Source of the DNA: Svornostia abyssi
GTDB taxonomy: Bacteria > Actinomycetota > Thermoleophilia > Solirubrobacterales > Solirubrobacteraceae
NCBI GenBank assembly: GCA_024666565.1
Contig: CP088295.1
Span: forward strand, 930,001-994,000
Length of the DNA: 64,000 nucleotides
Reading direction: 5' to 3'
Shown here: piece after piece, positions 15,804 through 23,735 of the stretch
Numbering within the stretch: the first letter of the stretch is position 1
Layout: each line of letters opens with the position of its first letter
Program-made: the position numbers and the translations under genes
Notes under the pieces: model-generated
Told to the model about the DNA's origin: nothing
The model's database searches: none
The model's input: the letters and a program-made list of their open reading frames with translations, nothing else

Positions 15804-17619
15804 CTACTTGGCGAGCTTCACGCTGCGACGCGTGGAGCTCTCCGCGACGTTCCCGGATGCGTCGCGGGTGACGGCGGCCGCGATGAGGCGCAGCTGCCGT
15901 CCCTTACCCGCGAGGCGCTCCACGCCCGCGGGAAGCTTGATCGTGCGCGTCTGGCGCTGGCCGGGGCGCAGCGTGTACCGCGCGGTGCCGACGAGGACGC
16001 GGACCTTCACGCCGCCGATGACCACGGCCGAGGCCGTGGTCAGCCGCAGCTCGCCGCTGCAACCGCCGGTCTCACCTGCGGGGCAGGTCACCGTGAAGCG
16101 GACGGACTGGCGCCCGGCGCGCTTGGCGGCGCTGAAGGCGCCGAGCTGGACGGGCGTGGCCGTGGTGTCGCCCTGGACCGGCGCGGCGGCGCCGGGGACG
16201 TTGGCCGGCGGCGTCACGATCGGCGCGGGGGTCAGCGCGTCCACCGTCTCGCAGCCGGTCAGCGCGTCGACGCCCGGCAGGTCGGTCTGGGCGCTGTCCG
16301 TGCCGGTGCCGCAGCGCAGCAGGTCGGTCTGGCCGTCGCGGCCGAGCAGGGTGTCGTCGCCCTCGCCGCCGTCGGCGACGTCGCTGCCGCCACCCGGGTT
16401 GATCGCGTCGTTGCCCGAACCGCCGAGGAGGGTGTCGTCGCCCTCCGCGCCGTCCAGCGCGTCGTTGCCCGCGCCGCCGTCGGCGTTGATCGCGAGGAGC
16501 GACGAGATGCCCGGCAGCGCCGTGAAGTCGTCGTCGCCACCGAGGCCGTTCGCGTCGAGCGCTTCTGCCGAGCCGATGTCCAGGCTGAACGGGCCGAGGT
16601 TCGTGCGGTCGAACTTCGCCCGCGCGCCGTTCGGCGCGATGGTGAAGACGTCGCCCGCGCCCGGCGCGCCGTTGACCTCAACCCGGTCGCTGCCGGCGTC
16701 GCCGTTCATGACGTCGGTGCCGTCGCCGTTGTTCCAGACGGTCGTGTCGTCGCCCGTGCCGCCGTTCATCGTGTCGTTGCCGCGGTCGCCGACGATGCGG
16801 TCGTCACCGCCCGCGCCCGAGAGCGTGTCGATGTCGTCCCCGCCGGTGATGAGGTCGGCGTTCGGGGAGCCCACGACGGCGTCGTCGCCGGTGCCGCCGT
16901 TCGCGGTCATGAGGATGCGGTTGCCGAGCGTCTCGTCGGCGCGGATGTCGTCGTTGCCGCCGAGGCCGTTGACGGTGATGCGCTCGGAGGTGGAGATGTT
17001 CAGACCGAACAGGCCGAGGTTGATGCGGTCGAACCGGACGTCCTGCGCGCCGGCTGCCGTGATGCGGAACTGGTCGCCGGCGTTCGGGGCGCCGTTGACC
17101 TCGACCTCGTCGGCGCCCGCGTTGCCGTTCATCGTGTCGGTGCCGTCGCCGTTGTTCCAGACGAGGACGTCGGCGTTGTTGCCGCCGTCCATGGTGTCGT
17201 TGCCGCGGGCGCCGATGAGGCGGTCGTCGCCGTCGCCGCCGTTCAGCGTGTCGGTGGTGGCGGTGCCGGTCAGCGTGTCGTCGCCCGCGCCGCCGTTGAG
17301 GTTCACGGTGCCCGTGCTGGCGCTGAAGGTGAAGATGTCGTCGCCGCCGCCCATGTCGATGGTGAACGCGGCGCCGAGGATGAGCGCCTGGTCGCCCGGC
17401 GACGGCGTTGTCGAAGTCGACGTTGCTGTTGAAGCCGTTGCCGGTCTGGTTGTGCGTGTAGACGCCGGCGGACTCGCCGATGGTGAGGGTGTCGTTCGCT
17501 GCGTCGCCCGTGATCGTGGCGCCGGTCATGTTGATCGCGGCGTGCGCGGCGCCGGGCGTACCGAGTGCGCCGGCGGCGGCGATGGTGGCGAGAAGAGTGG
17601 TGCGGGTCTTGCGGGTCAT
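15804..17619 (-). CDS. Exported Gly/Asp-rich hemolysin-type Ca-binding repeat protein, frameshifted
   Basis: A protein of about 604 residues. ATG 17619 starts MTRKTRTTLLATIAAAGALG, a Sec signal peptide ending AAHAA. Near residue 75 the frame slips at 17395-17397; removing one base joins it to the long repeat region. Repeats of the GGxGxDxLxG type (LNGGDGDDRLIGARGNDTMD and others) should bind calcium as beta-rolls. A block of about 95 residues is present twice: both copies carry WNNGDGTD, VEVNGAP and FDR-NLG-F. After a Cys-containing linker the last 110 residues form an Ig-like module ending DASGNVAESSTRRSVKLAK. Unlike classical RTX toxins it has an N-terminal signal peptide, so type I secretion is unlikely. 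Confidence 0.85.
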
Positions 17620-17678
17620 CGGGAGCCTCTCGGGCCGGAGGAAGGGTTCACCGATGCCGGACGCCGGCTCTCCGAGAT

Positions 17679-18263
17679 CTATTCCCGAGAAATTTCGAGC
17701 ACGCCGGTGAGCAGCGAGGAGACGGCGCTGCGGGCCTCTTCGACGGTGAGGCCCTGCTGGTCGCGCAGGGCGTCCCAGGTGCTCCACGAGGTCGCGGCTG
17801 CCACCGCGGCGCTCGCGGACGCCGGGAGCCGGTCGAGCTCCTGGGCGAACGTCGCGAGCGCCCGCTCGCGCTTGCGCATCTGCACTTCCTGGATGTTGCG
17901 GGCGACGGCGGGATGTTCGTCGGCGATCAGCAGGCCCGCGCGCCGCGTGGGCGTGAGGAGCTCGAGCACGGCGGCGCGCTGGGTCACGAAGGCGTCGATC
18001 CGCGCGGGGAGCGGCAGCGTCAGGTCGATCGTGCGCACGACCTGCGCGACCCGTGCAGCCTGCCGCTCGCCGACCCCGGTGAACAGCGCTTCGCGGTTGG
18101 GGAAGTGTTGGAAGACCGAGCGCTCGGAGACGCCGGCCTGATCGGCGATCTCGGCCGTGGTGGGGCGCAGGTTCCCGTCTTCGAGCAGGGCGAACAGCGC
18201 GTCGATGATCGCGTGCCGGGTGCGCTCGGAGCGTGCGCTGCGGCCGTCGGCAGTGGTGGCCAT
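17679..18263 (-). CDS. TetR-family transcriptional regulator
   Basis: A 194-residue repressor. The N-terminal HTH (about 12-60) reads TRHAIIDALFALLEDGNLRP, TTAEIADQAGVSERSVFQHF and PNREALF, a good TetR signature. The remaining helical ligand-binding domain has no recognisable ligand specificity. ATG 18263. The gene is divergent from the exported copper protein at 18341; the 77-bp gap contains the 17-bp palindrome at 18285-18301 overlapping a promoter, so autoregulation and control of the copper protein are likely. Confidence 0.9.
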   Translation of the reverse strand: MATTADGRSARSERTRHAIIDALFALLEDGNLRPTTAEIADQAGVSERSVFQHFPNREALFTGVGERQAARVAQVVRTIDLTLPLPARIDAFVTQRAAVLELLTPTRRAGLLIADEHPAVARNIQEVQMRKRERALATFAQELDRLPASASAAVAAATSWSTWDALRDQQGLTVEEARSAVSSLLTGVLEISRE

Positions 18264-18284
18264 GCGACAAGTGTACCGACGTTC

Positions 18285-18313
18285 TTGCAGTTGTACTGCA
18301 AATACCGTACGCT
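18285..18313 (+). promoter_or_regulatory. Promoter with overlapping 17-bp palindrome (TetR operator candidate)
   Basis: The inverted repeat TTGCAGT-TGT-ACTGCAA (18285-18301) overlaps a promoter TTGCAG (18285-18290), 17-bp spacer, TACGCT (18308-18313) pointing at the copper protein. A repressor bound here would block the -35 box. The adjacent divergent TetR gene is the obvious candidate. Confidence 0.6.
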
Positions 18314-18340
18314 CGACACAGTCCCCCGGGAGGAGACCCC

Positions 18341-19723
18341 GTGCTGCGCCTGTTCCTGTCCGCCTGTCTGCTGACCCTCGTCGCTGCGTCGCCGGCTGCT
18401 GCCGCGACGACCACGAAGACGTTCCGCTACGGCCCGATCAAGGTCGCCGGCTACGAGGTCAAGCAGAGCGATATGACCGCGGACATCCCCAAGCCCGACA
18501 CGGACGGCTTCATCACCCGCATGTCCGTCGACGTCGTCGACAAGACCGGCAAGCCCGTCGGGATCGACCGGCTCATGCTGCACCACATCGTCTTCAGCAA
18601 CCTCGGGCGCTTCGGCGGCGACAAGCGCGACGGGACGTGCAACACGCTCACGCTGCTCGACTCCAAGACGCAGCTCCCCGCGGTGGTCGAGCGCTTCTAC
18701 GCGGCGGGCGAGGAGCGCGCCGAGCTGGAGCTCCCACAGGGCTACGGCTATCCCGTCAAGGGCGCCGACCGCTGGTTCATGACGTGGATGCTCATGAACC
18801 ACAAGGCGACCGACGACGAGGCGTACGTCCAGTACAAGGTCACCTACGACGACGCGCCCGACCTGACCCCGGTCAAGCCGTACTGGCACGACGTGCGCAA
18901 CTGCAAGGCCGACCCCGTCTTCGACGTCCCGGGCGGCGGCAAGCCCGGCTCCACGTTCGCCACGTCCTCGACGATCACGATGCCCGAGGGCTCGCGGATC
19001 GTCGCGGCGGGCGGCCACGTCCACGGCGGCGCCAAGCACCTGTCGATGACGCAGGCCGACTGCGGCGGGCGCCAGATCGTGCGCTCCGAGCCGGCGTGGG
19101 GTCGGGCCTCGCACCCGTTCTACAACGTCAAACCCGTGCTGCACGAACCCGGCCCGGTGAACATGTCCGGCGTGCTGACCGCGCAGGGCTTCCCGGTCGC
19201 CGCGGGGGAGCGATTGACGCTCACCGCGGTCTACGACAACGAGGTCCCGCACACCCGCGCGATGGGGATCATGGTGTTCTTCGCTGCGCCCGACCCGGGG
19301 GTCACCGCGCGCTGCGGGCCTTTGCCCACCGACACGCGGGTGGTGAAGACCACGCTGGCGCACCGCAAGGTCGCGCCGAAGTTCACGGTCCCGCTCACGG
19401 GGCTGGACGGCAAGGGCCGCGCGGTGGAGATCGACGCGCCTCCCGGCCGCGTGCAGGCGGTGAAGTCCGGCACCACGATCGGCGTGAAGCAGTTCGCCTT
19501 CAGCCGCGCGAACGTCGAGCTGCCGCAGGGCGCGAAGCTCGCGTGGAAGTTCTCCGACAAGGAGCTGCACGACGTCACGCTGGCCAGCGGCCCGCGCGGG
19601 TTCTCCTCGCCGCACCTGAACGACGGGCGCACGTACGCGCGGACGTTCGGGACGAAGGGCACGTACCGTGTGTTCTGCTCACTGCACCCCGTGCGGATGA
19701 CGCAGACCGTGCGGGTTCGCTGA
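18341..19723 (+). CDS. Exported copper protein: PHM-like monooxygenase domain plus C-terminal cupredoxin
   Basis: A 460-residue protein with signal peptide LRLFLSACLLTLVAASPAAAA; GTG 18341 is preceded by GGAGGAGAC-type purines. The central part resembles the SURNod19/PHM copper-monooxygenase fold: His81-His82 (MLHHIVF), His154 (MLMNH), His226-x-His228 (GGHVHGG), and Met305 or Met308 (HTRAMGIM). The order and rough spacing are those of the CuH (HH...H) and CuM (HxH...M) sites of peptidylglycine hydroxylating monooxygenase. The last 95 residues form a plastocyanin-like domain with type-1 copper ligands His410 (ELHDV), Cys446, His449 and Met453 (FCSLHPVRM). It may be an oxidase or monooxygenase with a built-in electron-transfer domain; the substrate is unknown. 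Confidence 0.82.
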   Translation: MLRLFLSACLLTLVAASPAAAATTTKTFRYGPIKVAGYEVKQSDMTADIPKPDTDGFITRMSVDVVDKTGKPVGIDRLMLHHIVFSNLGRFGGDKRDGTCNTLTLLDSKTQLPAVVERFYAAGEERAELELPQGYGYPVKGADRWFMTWMLMNHKATDDEAYVQYKVTYDDAPDLTPVKPYWHDVRNCKADPVFDVPGGGKPGSTFATSSTITMPEGSRIVAAGGHVHGGAKHLSMTQADCGGRQIVRSEPAWGRASHPFYNVKPVLHEPGPVNMSGVLTAQGFPVAAGERLTLTAVYDNEVPHTRAMGIMVFFAAPDPGVTARCGPLPTDTRVVKTTLAHRKVAPKFTVPLTGLDGKGRAVEIDAPPGRVQAVKSGTTIGVKQFAFSRANVELPQGAKLAWKFSDKELHDVTLASGPRGFSSPHLNDGRTYARTFGTKGTYRVFCSLHPVRMTQTVRVR

Positions 19724-19757
19724 CGCACCGGGGGCCGCGGTCGTAGGATCGCGGCTC

Positions 19758-20288
19758 GTGGTTCCTGATCTGCGACCCGAAGCCCTGGGAGATCACGTCG
19801 ACCGGCTCTACCGGGCGGCGTGGGCGCTGTGCGGTAACCGCGAGGACGCCGAGGACCTTGTGCAGGAGACGTACGCGAAGGTGCTGGCCAAGCCGCGCTG
19901 GCTCGACCAGGATGACGAGCTCGCGTACCTGCTGCGCACGCTGCGCAACGTCTTCATCAGCTCGCTGCGCACGAAGGACCGCCGGCCGCAGACGGTCGGG
20001 ATGGACGCCGAGGAGGAGGACCGGCTGCGCTCGGACGCGCCGTCGACCGCCGAGGTGGTGTCGTCACGCGAGGTGTTCACGGCGATCAGTGAGTTGCCCG
20101 AGGAGTTCCGCGACGTCGTGGTGGCCGTGGACGTGGCGGGGCTGAGCTACGCCGAGGCGGCGGACGCGCTGAAGATCAAGCAGGGGACGGTCATGAGCCG
20201 GTTGTCGCGGGGGGCGGGGACGGTTGGCGGATCGGCTGACGTGAGCGGGGCGGGGTTGGACGCTGAGATGCTGGACCGCGGCGCGTGA
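19758..20288 (+). CDS. ECF-type RNA polymerase sigma factor, frameshifted at C-terminus
   Basis: Sigma-70 family regulator. Region 2 spans LYRAAWALCGNREDAEDLVQ and ETYAKVLAKPRW, with RTLRNVFISSLRTKDRRP. Region 4 spans FTAISELPEEFRDVVVAVD, GLSYAEAADALKIKQGTVMS and RLSRG. The given frame ends with an atypical Gly/Ala tail to 20288. Deleting one G in the run 20209-20214 yields SRGRGRLADRLT and a stop at 20242-20244, the canonical ECF ending, so the native product is about 161 residues. GTG 19758. Its partner may be the anti-sigma-like gene at 23736-24518, from which it is separated by an apparent insertion. Confidence 0.87.
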   Translation: MVPDLRPEALGDHVDRLYRAAWALCGNREDAEDLVQETYAKVLAKPRWLDQDDELAYLLRTLRNVFISSLRTKDRRPQTVGMDAEEEDRLRSDAPSTAEVVSSREVFTAISELPEEFRDVVVAVDVAGLSYAEAADALKIKQGTVMSRLSRGAGTVGGSADVSGAGLDAEMLDRGA

Positions 20289-20326
20289 TGTCGTCTCGTG
20301 GACGGCGCGAGTTGAGGGCATAGATC

Positions 20327-20372
20327 TATACCTTTTTGGGTTGCCGTACCCGAAAAGGTATACTTTTTTGGG
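20327..20372. repeat. Three copies of TATACCTTTTTGGG forming an AT-rich operator-promoter
   Basis: Copy 1 TATACCTTTTTGGG (20327-20340) is direct. Copy 2 CCCGAAAAGGTATA (20349-20362) is its inverse with one mismatch. Copy 3 TATACTTTTTTGGG (20359-20372) is direct and overlaps copy 2. A promoter fits inside: TTGGGT (20336-20341), 17 bp, TATACT (20359-20364), reading into the ATPase gene. The AT-richness is in sharp contrast to the surroundings. Confidence 0.7.
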
Positions 20373-20403
20373 TCATGGCCCCCAGATTGTGCGGCTCTGA
20401 GCC

Positions 20404-21825
20404 GTGAATGACGCGGCAATCAAGGAACTCCTCCGCGAGCGCAATCCGTGGTGGCGTGACGCCCAGGCGTGGCGGCCCACCGACCGCGTGCTTCGAGACG
20501 CGGACGAGGCACCGTTCGTGTACGCGCCCGACGCGCTCGCCGGCATCGCTCCGCCCAATCTGTACGTCCTCACCGGACCGAGGCGAGTCGGCAAGAGCGT
20601 CGCCATGCGCCGCAAGATTCAGGAGTTGCTCGAGAGCGGCGAGGACCCCCGGTCGATCGTGTACTGCTCGTGCGACGGCTTCAGGCCGCAGGATCTGCGT
20701 CGGCTCTTCAAGGCCGGGCGGGCGCTCATGCCCGCCGCCCACGACCGGCCGATGTGGTGGTTCATCGACGAGGTGACCGCGGTGGGTGAGGATTGGGGAA
20801 CGGTGGTCAAGGGCCTCCGTGACGACACCGCGCTGCGCGGGGACTGTGTGGTGCTGACCGGCTCCTCGGCCACAGGCCTGCGCCAGGCTGTCGATGCGCT
20901 CGCAGGACGGCGCGGTCCCGATGCCGCTCGGAGCGACCGGCTGCTGCTGCCGATGGGGTTCCGAAGCTTCTGTGCCCACACCGGGGTCGACACGCCGACC
21001 GTGGAAGGCTCCCTCGCAGTCGCTGATCTGACGAGTCCACGGGCGCGCGACCTGTACGGCGAGCTCGGGTTCTGGACGGAGTCGCTGGTCGACGCCTGGG
21101 AGAACTACCTGCGCATCGGCGGTTTCCCGCAGGCGGTGGCGGATTTCGTCCGCTCGGGTGACGTCGGTGCCGGCTTCGTCCAGGATCTCTGGGACGTGGT
21201 TCGCGGCGATGCGATCCGCGCAGCCGCACTGCCCGATCCGACGGTCCTGGCGTTGCTGGAGCGGTTGGGCCTGAACCTCGCGAGCCCGGTCAACGCGAGC
21301 GATGTCGCCCGCGACGTCGGCCTGGCCGACAACCACGCAGCCAACAACCGCATCGCCGACTTGGTCAGCAACTTCCTGGCGTGGCGGTGCCCCCGGGCGG
21401 CGGGCGAACGCCCGAACGAGCGAGCTCAACGCAAGGTCTACTTCACGGATCCGCTGCTCGCCCGCCTGGCTGGGGCAGTGGACGGGGCGCGAGCTGAGCC
21501 GTCGGTGTCGAAGCTCTCCGAGCAGCAGGTGGGCGTCGCTCTCGGACGGGCGATCGATACGGCCGCCCCCGGCTCGTTCGTGCGGGGCGGGCGACTGATG
21601 CACATGCGAACCGCGACGAAGGCCGAGATCGACTTCGTCGGCCCCGACCTGGATGGCTGTGTCGAGGGCAAGTACGTGGACGCCGGGTGGCGCGGCGAGG
21701 CGCGGACAGCAAGGGCGAACTTCGGGCGGGGCGTTTTGGCGACCCGCCGGGCTCTGGATCTCGACGGGGCGATCTGGGCTGTGCCTGCGCCGATCCTCGC
21801 GTGGCTTCTGGACCCGGTCGCGTGA
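20404..21825 (+). CDS. AAA ATPase of the DUF4143 type
   Basis: A 473-residue P-loop protein. Walker A is GPRRVGKS (58-65), Walker B is WWFIDEVT (Asp122-Glu123), and sensor 1 is VLTGSSATG. The AAA_14 domain (about 50-190) is followed by a winged-helix-like region (residues 270-330: ALLERLGLNLASPVNASDVA) and a DUF4143-type C-terminal domain with the nuclease-like VEGKYVD segment (EIDFVGPD...CVEGKYVDAGW). Such ATPases are patchily distributed and of unclear role. GTG 20404; no good ribosome site, but a repeat-built promoter lies at 20327-20372. It is the first gene of a probable island. Confidence 0.85.
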   Translation: MNDAAIKELLRERNPWWRDAQAWRPTDRVLRDADEAPFVYAPDALAGIAPPNLYVLTGPRRVGKSVAMRRKIQELLESGEDPRSIVYCSCDGFRPQDLRRLFKAGRALMPAAHDRPMWWFIDEVTAVGEDWGTVVKGLRDDTALRGDCVVLTGSSATGLRQAVDALAGRRGPDAARSDRLLLPMGFRSFCAHTGVDTPTVEGSLAVADLTSPRARDLYGELGFWTESLVDAWENYLRIGGFPQAVADFVRSGDVGAGFVQDLWDVVRGDAIRAAALPDPTVLALLERLGLNLASPVNASDVARDVGLADNHAANNRIADLVSNFLAWRCPRAAGERPNERAQRKVYFTDPLLARLAGAVDGARAEPSVSKLSEQQVGVALGRAIDTAAPGSFVRGGRLMHMRTATKAEIDFVGPDLDGCVEGKYVDAGWRGEARTARANFGRGVLATRRALDLDGAIWAVPAPILAWLLDPVA

Positions 21826-21915
21826 CCCGGGTGACGGTGCTCGCGGACTGCAGGGGTAGCTCGATCGGTGGTAGCCAGCCGCTATGGACGCTGACCTCTG
21901 GGATGGTGTGTTCCT

Positions 21916-22260
21916 GTGACCGACGACGTCTACATCGGCGAGGCTGCCGCGCTGTTCGCCGAGTACAAGGGTCGGTACGGCGAACTCACCGCCAGGGCGT
22001 CTGCGGCCGAAGTCGCCGAGACGGTTCGCAGCCCGTGTGGGCTCGGAATGCTCGATGCGCAGCTGTTGCTGCGTGAGCGTTTCTGGCTTCCGGACCCGCG
22101 GAGGGTCGAGGTGGAAGGGGGCTGGGCCACCGAGATCGCGAACCTGGACATGGAACCTCGTGAGGAGATCGCGAAGATCGCTGCGGCCTCGAGAACCTCA
22201 AGCCGTCGCGAGCTCGGCGGACCGTTCGTCGACGGCGATGAGCGTCAACCCACACGCTGA
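21916..22260 (+). CDS. Hypothetical protein
   Basis: A 114-residue acidic protein I do not recognise; GTG 21916. The first 90 residues look like a folded helical domain (EAAALFAEYKGRYGELTARA, LLLRERFWLPDPRRVEVEGG). The tail after about residue 95 is Arg/Ser/Gly-rich and may be disordered or the result of a frame slip. The sequence around it is visibly less GC-rich than the core genes. No signal peptide or membrane helix. It lies 90 bp downstream of the ATPase in the same direction. Confidence 0.5.
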   Translation: MTDDVYIGEAAALFAEYKGRYGELTARASAAEVAETVRSPCGLGMLDAQLLLRERFWLPDPRRVEVEGGWATEIANLDMEPREEIAKIAAASRTSSRRELGGPFVDGDERQPTR

Positions 22261-22396
22261 CGCGCTCATCAGGTCCTTGGTGTTACGCGCAGCGGTACCC
22301 GCGCGACAGACCCGAACTTGCCGTTCTTCGGAGCCGTCCCCAAGACGGCATACATTCTCGGGCCTGTCAGCGCCCACGATCGACGACTTTCTTGCC

Positions 22397-22945
22397 ATGT
22401 CGCAGGCGCTCGAGATCGCCGGGCGGGCGGACGAGAACCGTGCCCTCCTGGAGGACGCTGTTCGGCGCTTTCCGGCGGACGCTGAGCTCAGAATTCTCTT
22501 CGCGTCGGCCCTGCTACGGCCTTGTCCGCAGGAGGCGTTGCATCAGATCGCCGAGGCCATCTCGCTTGACGTCAACGACGCGCGGCGTGTCACCCGGGCC
22601 GCTTTCATGCTCTACGACCTCGGGGAGATCGACGGCGCGCGTCAGTACGTTGCGCACGCGATGCAGACGATGCCGCCCGACGACCCTGTGCTTGAGGTGG
22701 AACTCGCCGTTCTCGGCGGCCAGATCGCGGCGAAGATGGGTGAGGCGGACATCGCGGAGGAGGCGTTTCGTGCGGCCGTCAAGGCGTATCCCGAGGTCGA
22801 GCACTACTGGGTTGTGTTGTCGGAGTTCTTGGCCGGGCAAGGCCGAGTCGATGAAGCGCGAACCGTCGTCGGGACGGCGATCCGAACCGCATCAGAGACG
22901 GGGAAGCTAGACACGCTCGCGAGGCTGCTCGAGCGTCAGTCATAA
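22397..22945 (+). CDS. TPR-like helical repeat protein
   Basis: A 182-residue protein built of helix pairs with the TPR rhythm: SQALEIAGRADENRALLEDA, VRRFPADAELRILFASALL, FMLYDLGEIDGARQYVAHAM, KMGEADIAEEAFRAAVKAYP, and EFLAGQGRVDEARTVVGTAI. Likely a protein-protein interaction scaffold in the cytoplasm. The reading frame is open upstream; ATG 22397 was chosen as the first good start before the repeats. Partners are unknown; nearest same-strand neighbours are small membrane proteins. Confidence 0.65.
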   Translation: MSQALEIAGRADENRALLEDAVRRFPADAELRILFASALLRPCPQEALHQIAEAISLDVNDARRVTRAAFMLYDLGEIDGARQYVAHAMQTMPPDDPVLEVELAVLGGQIAAKMGEADIAEEAFRAAVKAYPEVEHYWVVLSEFLAGQGRVDEARTVVGTAIRTASETGKLDTLARLLERQS

Positions 22946-22957
22946 GCGGTCGGACGA

Positions 22958-23197
22958 GTGAAGGAACTCGGCGCGATACTGGTTCCGGCCGCGGTGTTCG
23001 TACTCGCGCTCGGCGCCTTCACCTACCGCCAGTCTGGGGCGCTCCCCAGAGTCGAGGGTGTCCTGCTGCTGCTGCTGCCGGTCCTGCTTCTGCTCGCGGG
23101 CGCGGTGTTCCTGTCGGGCCTTGCGTTCTCCGTGTTCGCGGCGGTTTGGTTCGTGCTGGTCGTCGGCCTCACTCTGCATCTCAGATCGCGGTGGTGA
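22958..23197 (+). CDS. Small membrane protein, unknown
   Basis: A 79-residue protein with three predicted hydrophobic helices: LGAILVPAAVFVLALGAF, VEGVLLLLLPVLLLLAGAVF and FSVFAAVWFVLVVGLTLHL. GTG 22958 lies 12 bp after the TPR-like gene, so the two are probably co-transcribed. No family recognised. Confidence 0.55.
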   Translation: MKELGAILVPAAVFVLALGAFTYRQSGALPRVEGVLLLLLPVLLLLAGAVFLSGLAFSVFAAVWFVLVVGLTLHLRSRW

Positions 23198-23269
23198 AGC
23201 GCTCGGGCCTTGCGCGGCCAATGCCGCACGAAACCAAGGTGTTTCCCATCAGGCAGCGAAGGCTGCGTG

Positions 23270-23731
23270 GTGTCGGCGAGCGGCGTCCTTGGGATCATCG
23301 TGGTGGCCGGGGGTCTCGTCGGGATCGGCTGGGGTCTCATCGTCCTGAACGGGTTTGAGCAGCGGCTTCAGACCCGGGCGAAGCGCCGGGTCGCCGCGGT
23401 CCCTGCTGACTTGCGGTATGCGCCGCTCCCTGGTGCGGTGCGCTTGACGCTTGCCGGGCTAACCGCTGGGGTCTTCATTACGCTCGCTGTTACCACGAGC
23501 GAAGTGACCGCATTCGCGGGTCTCGCTGCGGTTCTGGTCCCGTGGTGCGCCGTCGAGCGGCGCCGGTGGGGACGCCGCACGCAGGAGGTCATCGCGGAAG
23601 TCGAGCAGAGGGCGACGGCGCTGACCGATGAACAGTTGGACGAACTCGTCGCCGGGCTGGAGGTCGCGTACGGTCGTCGCGAGATGCGGCCACTACGGGC
23701 GTTGCTCGGTCAGCGCCGACTGGGCCGGTAG
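23270..23731 (+). CDS. Membrane protein with cytoplasmic coiled-coil tail, unknown
   Basis: A 153-residue protein. The first helix is GVLGIIVVAGGLVGIGWGLIV, and a second hydrophobic pair lies around VRLTLAGLTAGVFITLAVTT and FAGLAAVLVPWCAVE. A charged C-terminal region follows (EVIAEVEQRATALTDEQLDE). GTG 23267 or 23270 are equally possible starts. It ends four bases before the convergent anti-sigma-like gene. No family recognised; it is the last gene of the putative island. Confidence 0.55.
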   Translation: MSASGVLGIIVVAGGLVGIGWGLIVLNGFEQRLQTRAKRRVAAVPADLRYAPLPGAVRLTLAGLTAGVFITLAVTTSEVTAFAGLAAVLVPWCAVERRRWGRRTQEVIAEVEQRATALTDEQLDELVAGLEVAYGRREMRPLRALLGQRRLGR

Positions 23732-23735
23732 CGCC

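Noticed and set aside
20300..23735. Prophage, insertion sequence or integrative element
   Set aside because: No integrase, transposase, phage structural gene, tRNA attachment site or flanking duplication is visible; only an accessory island is supported.
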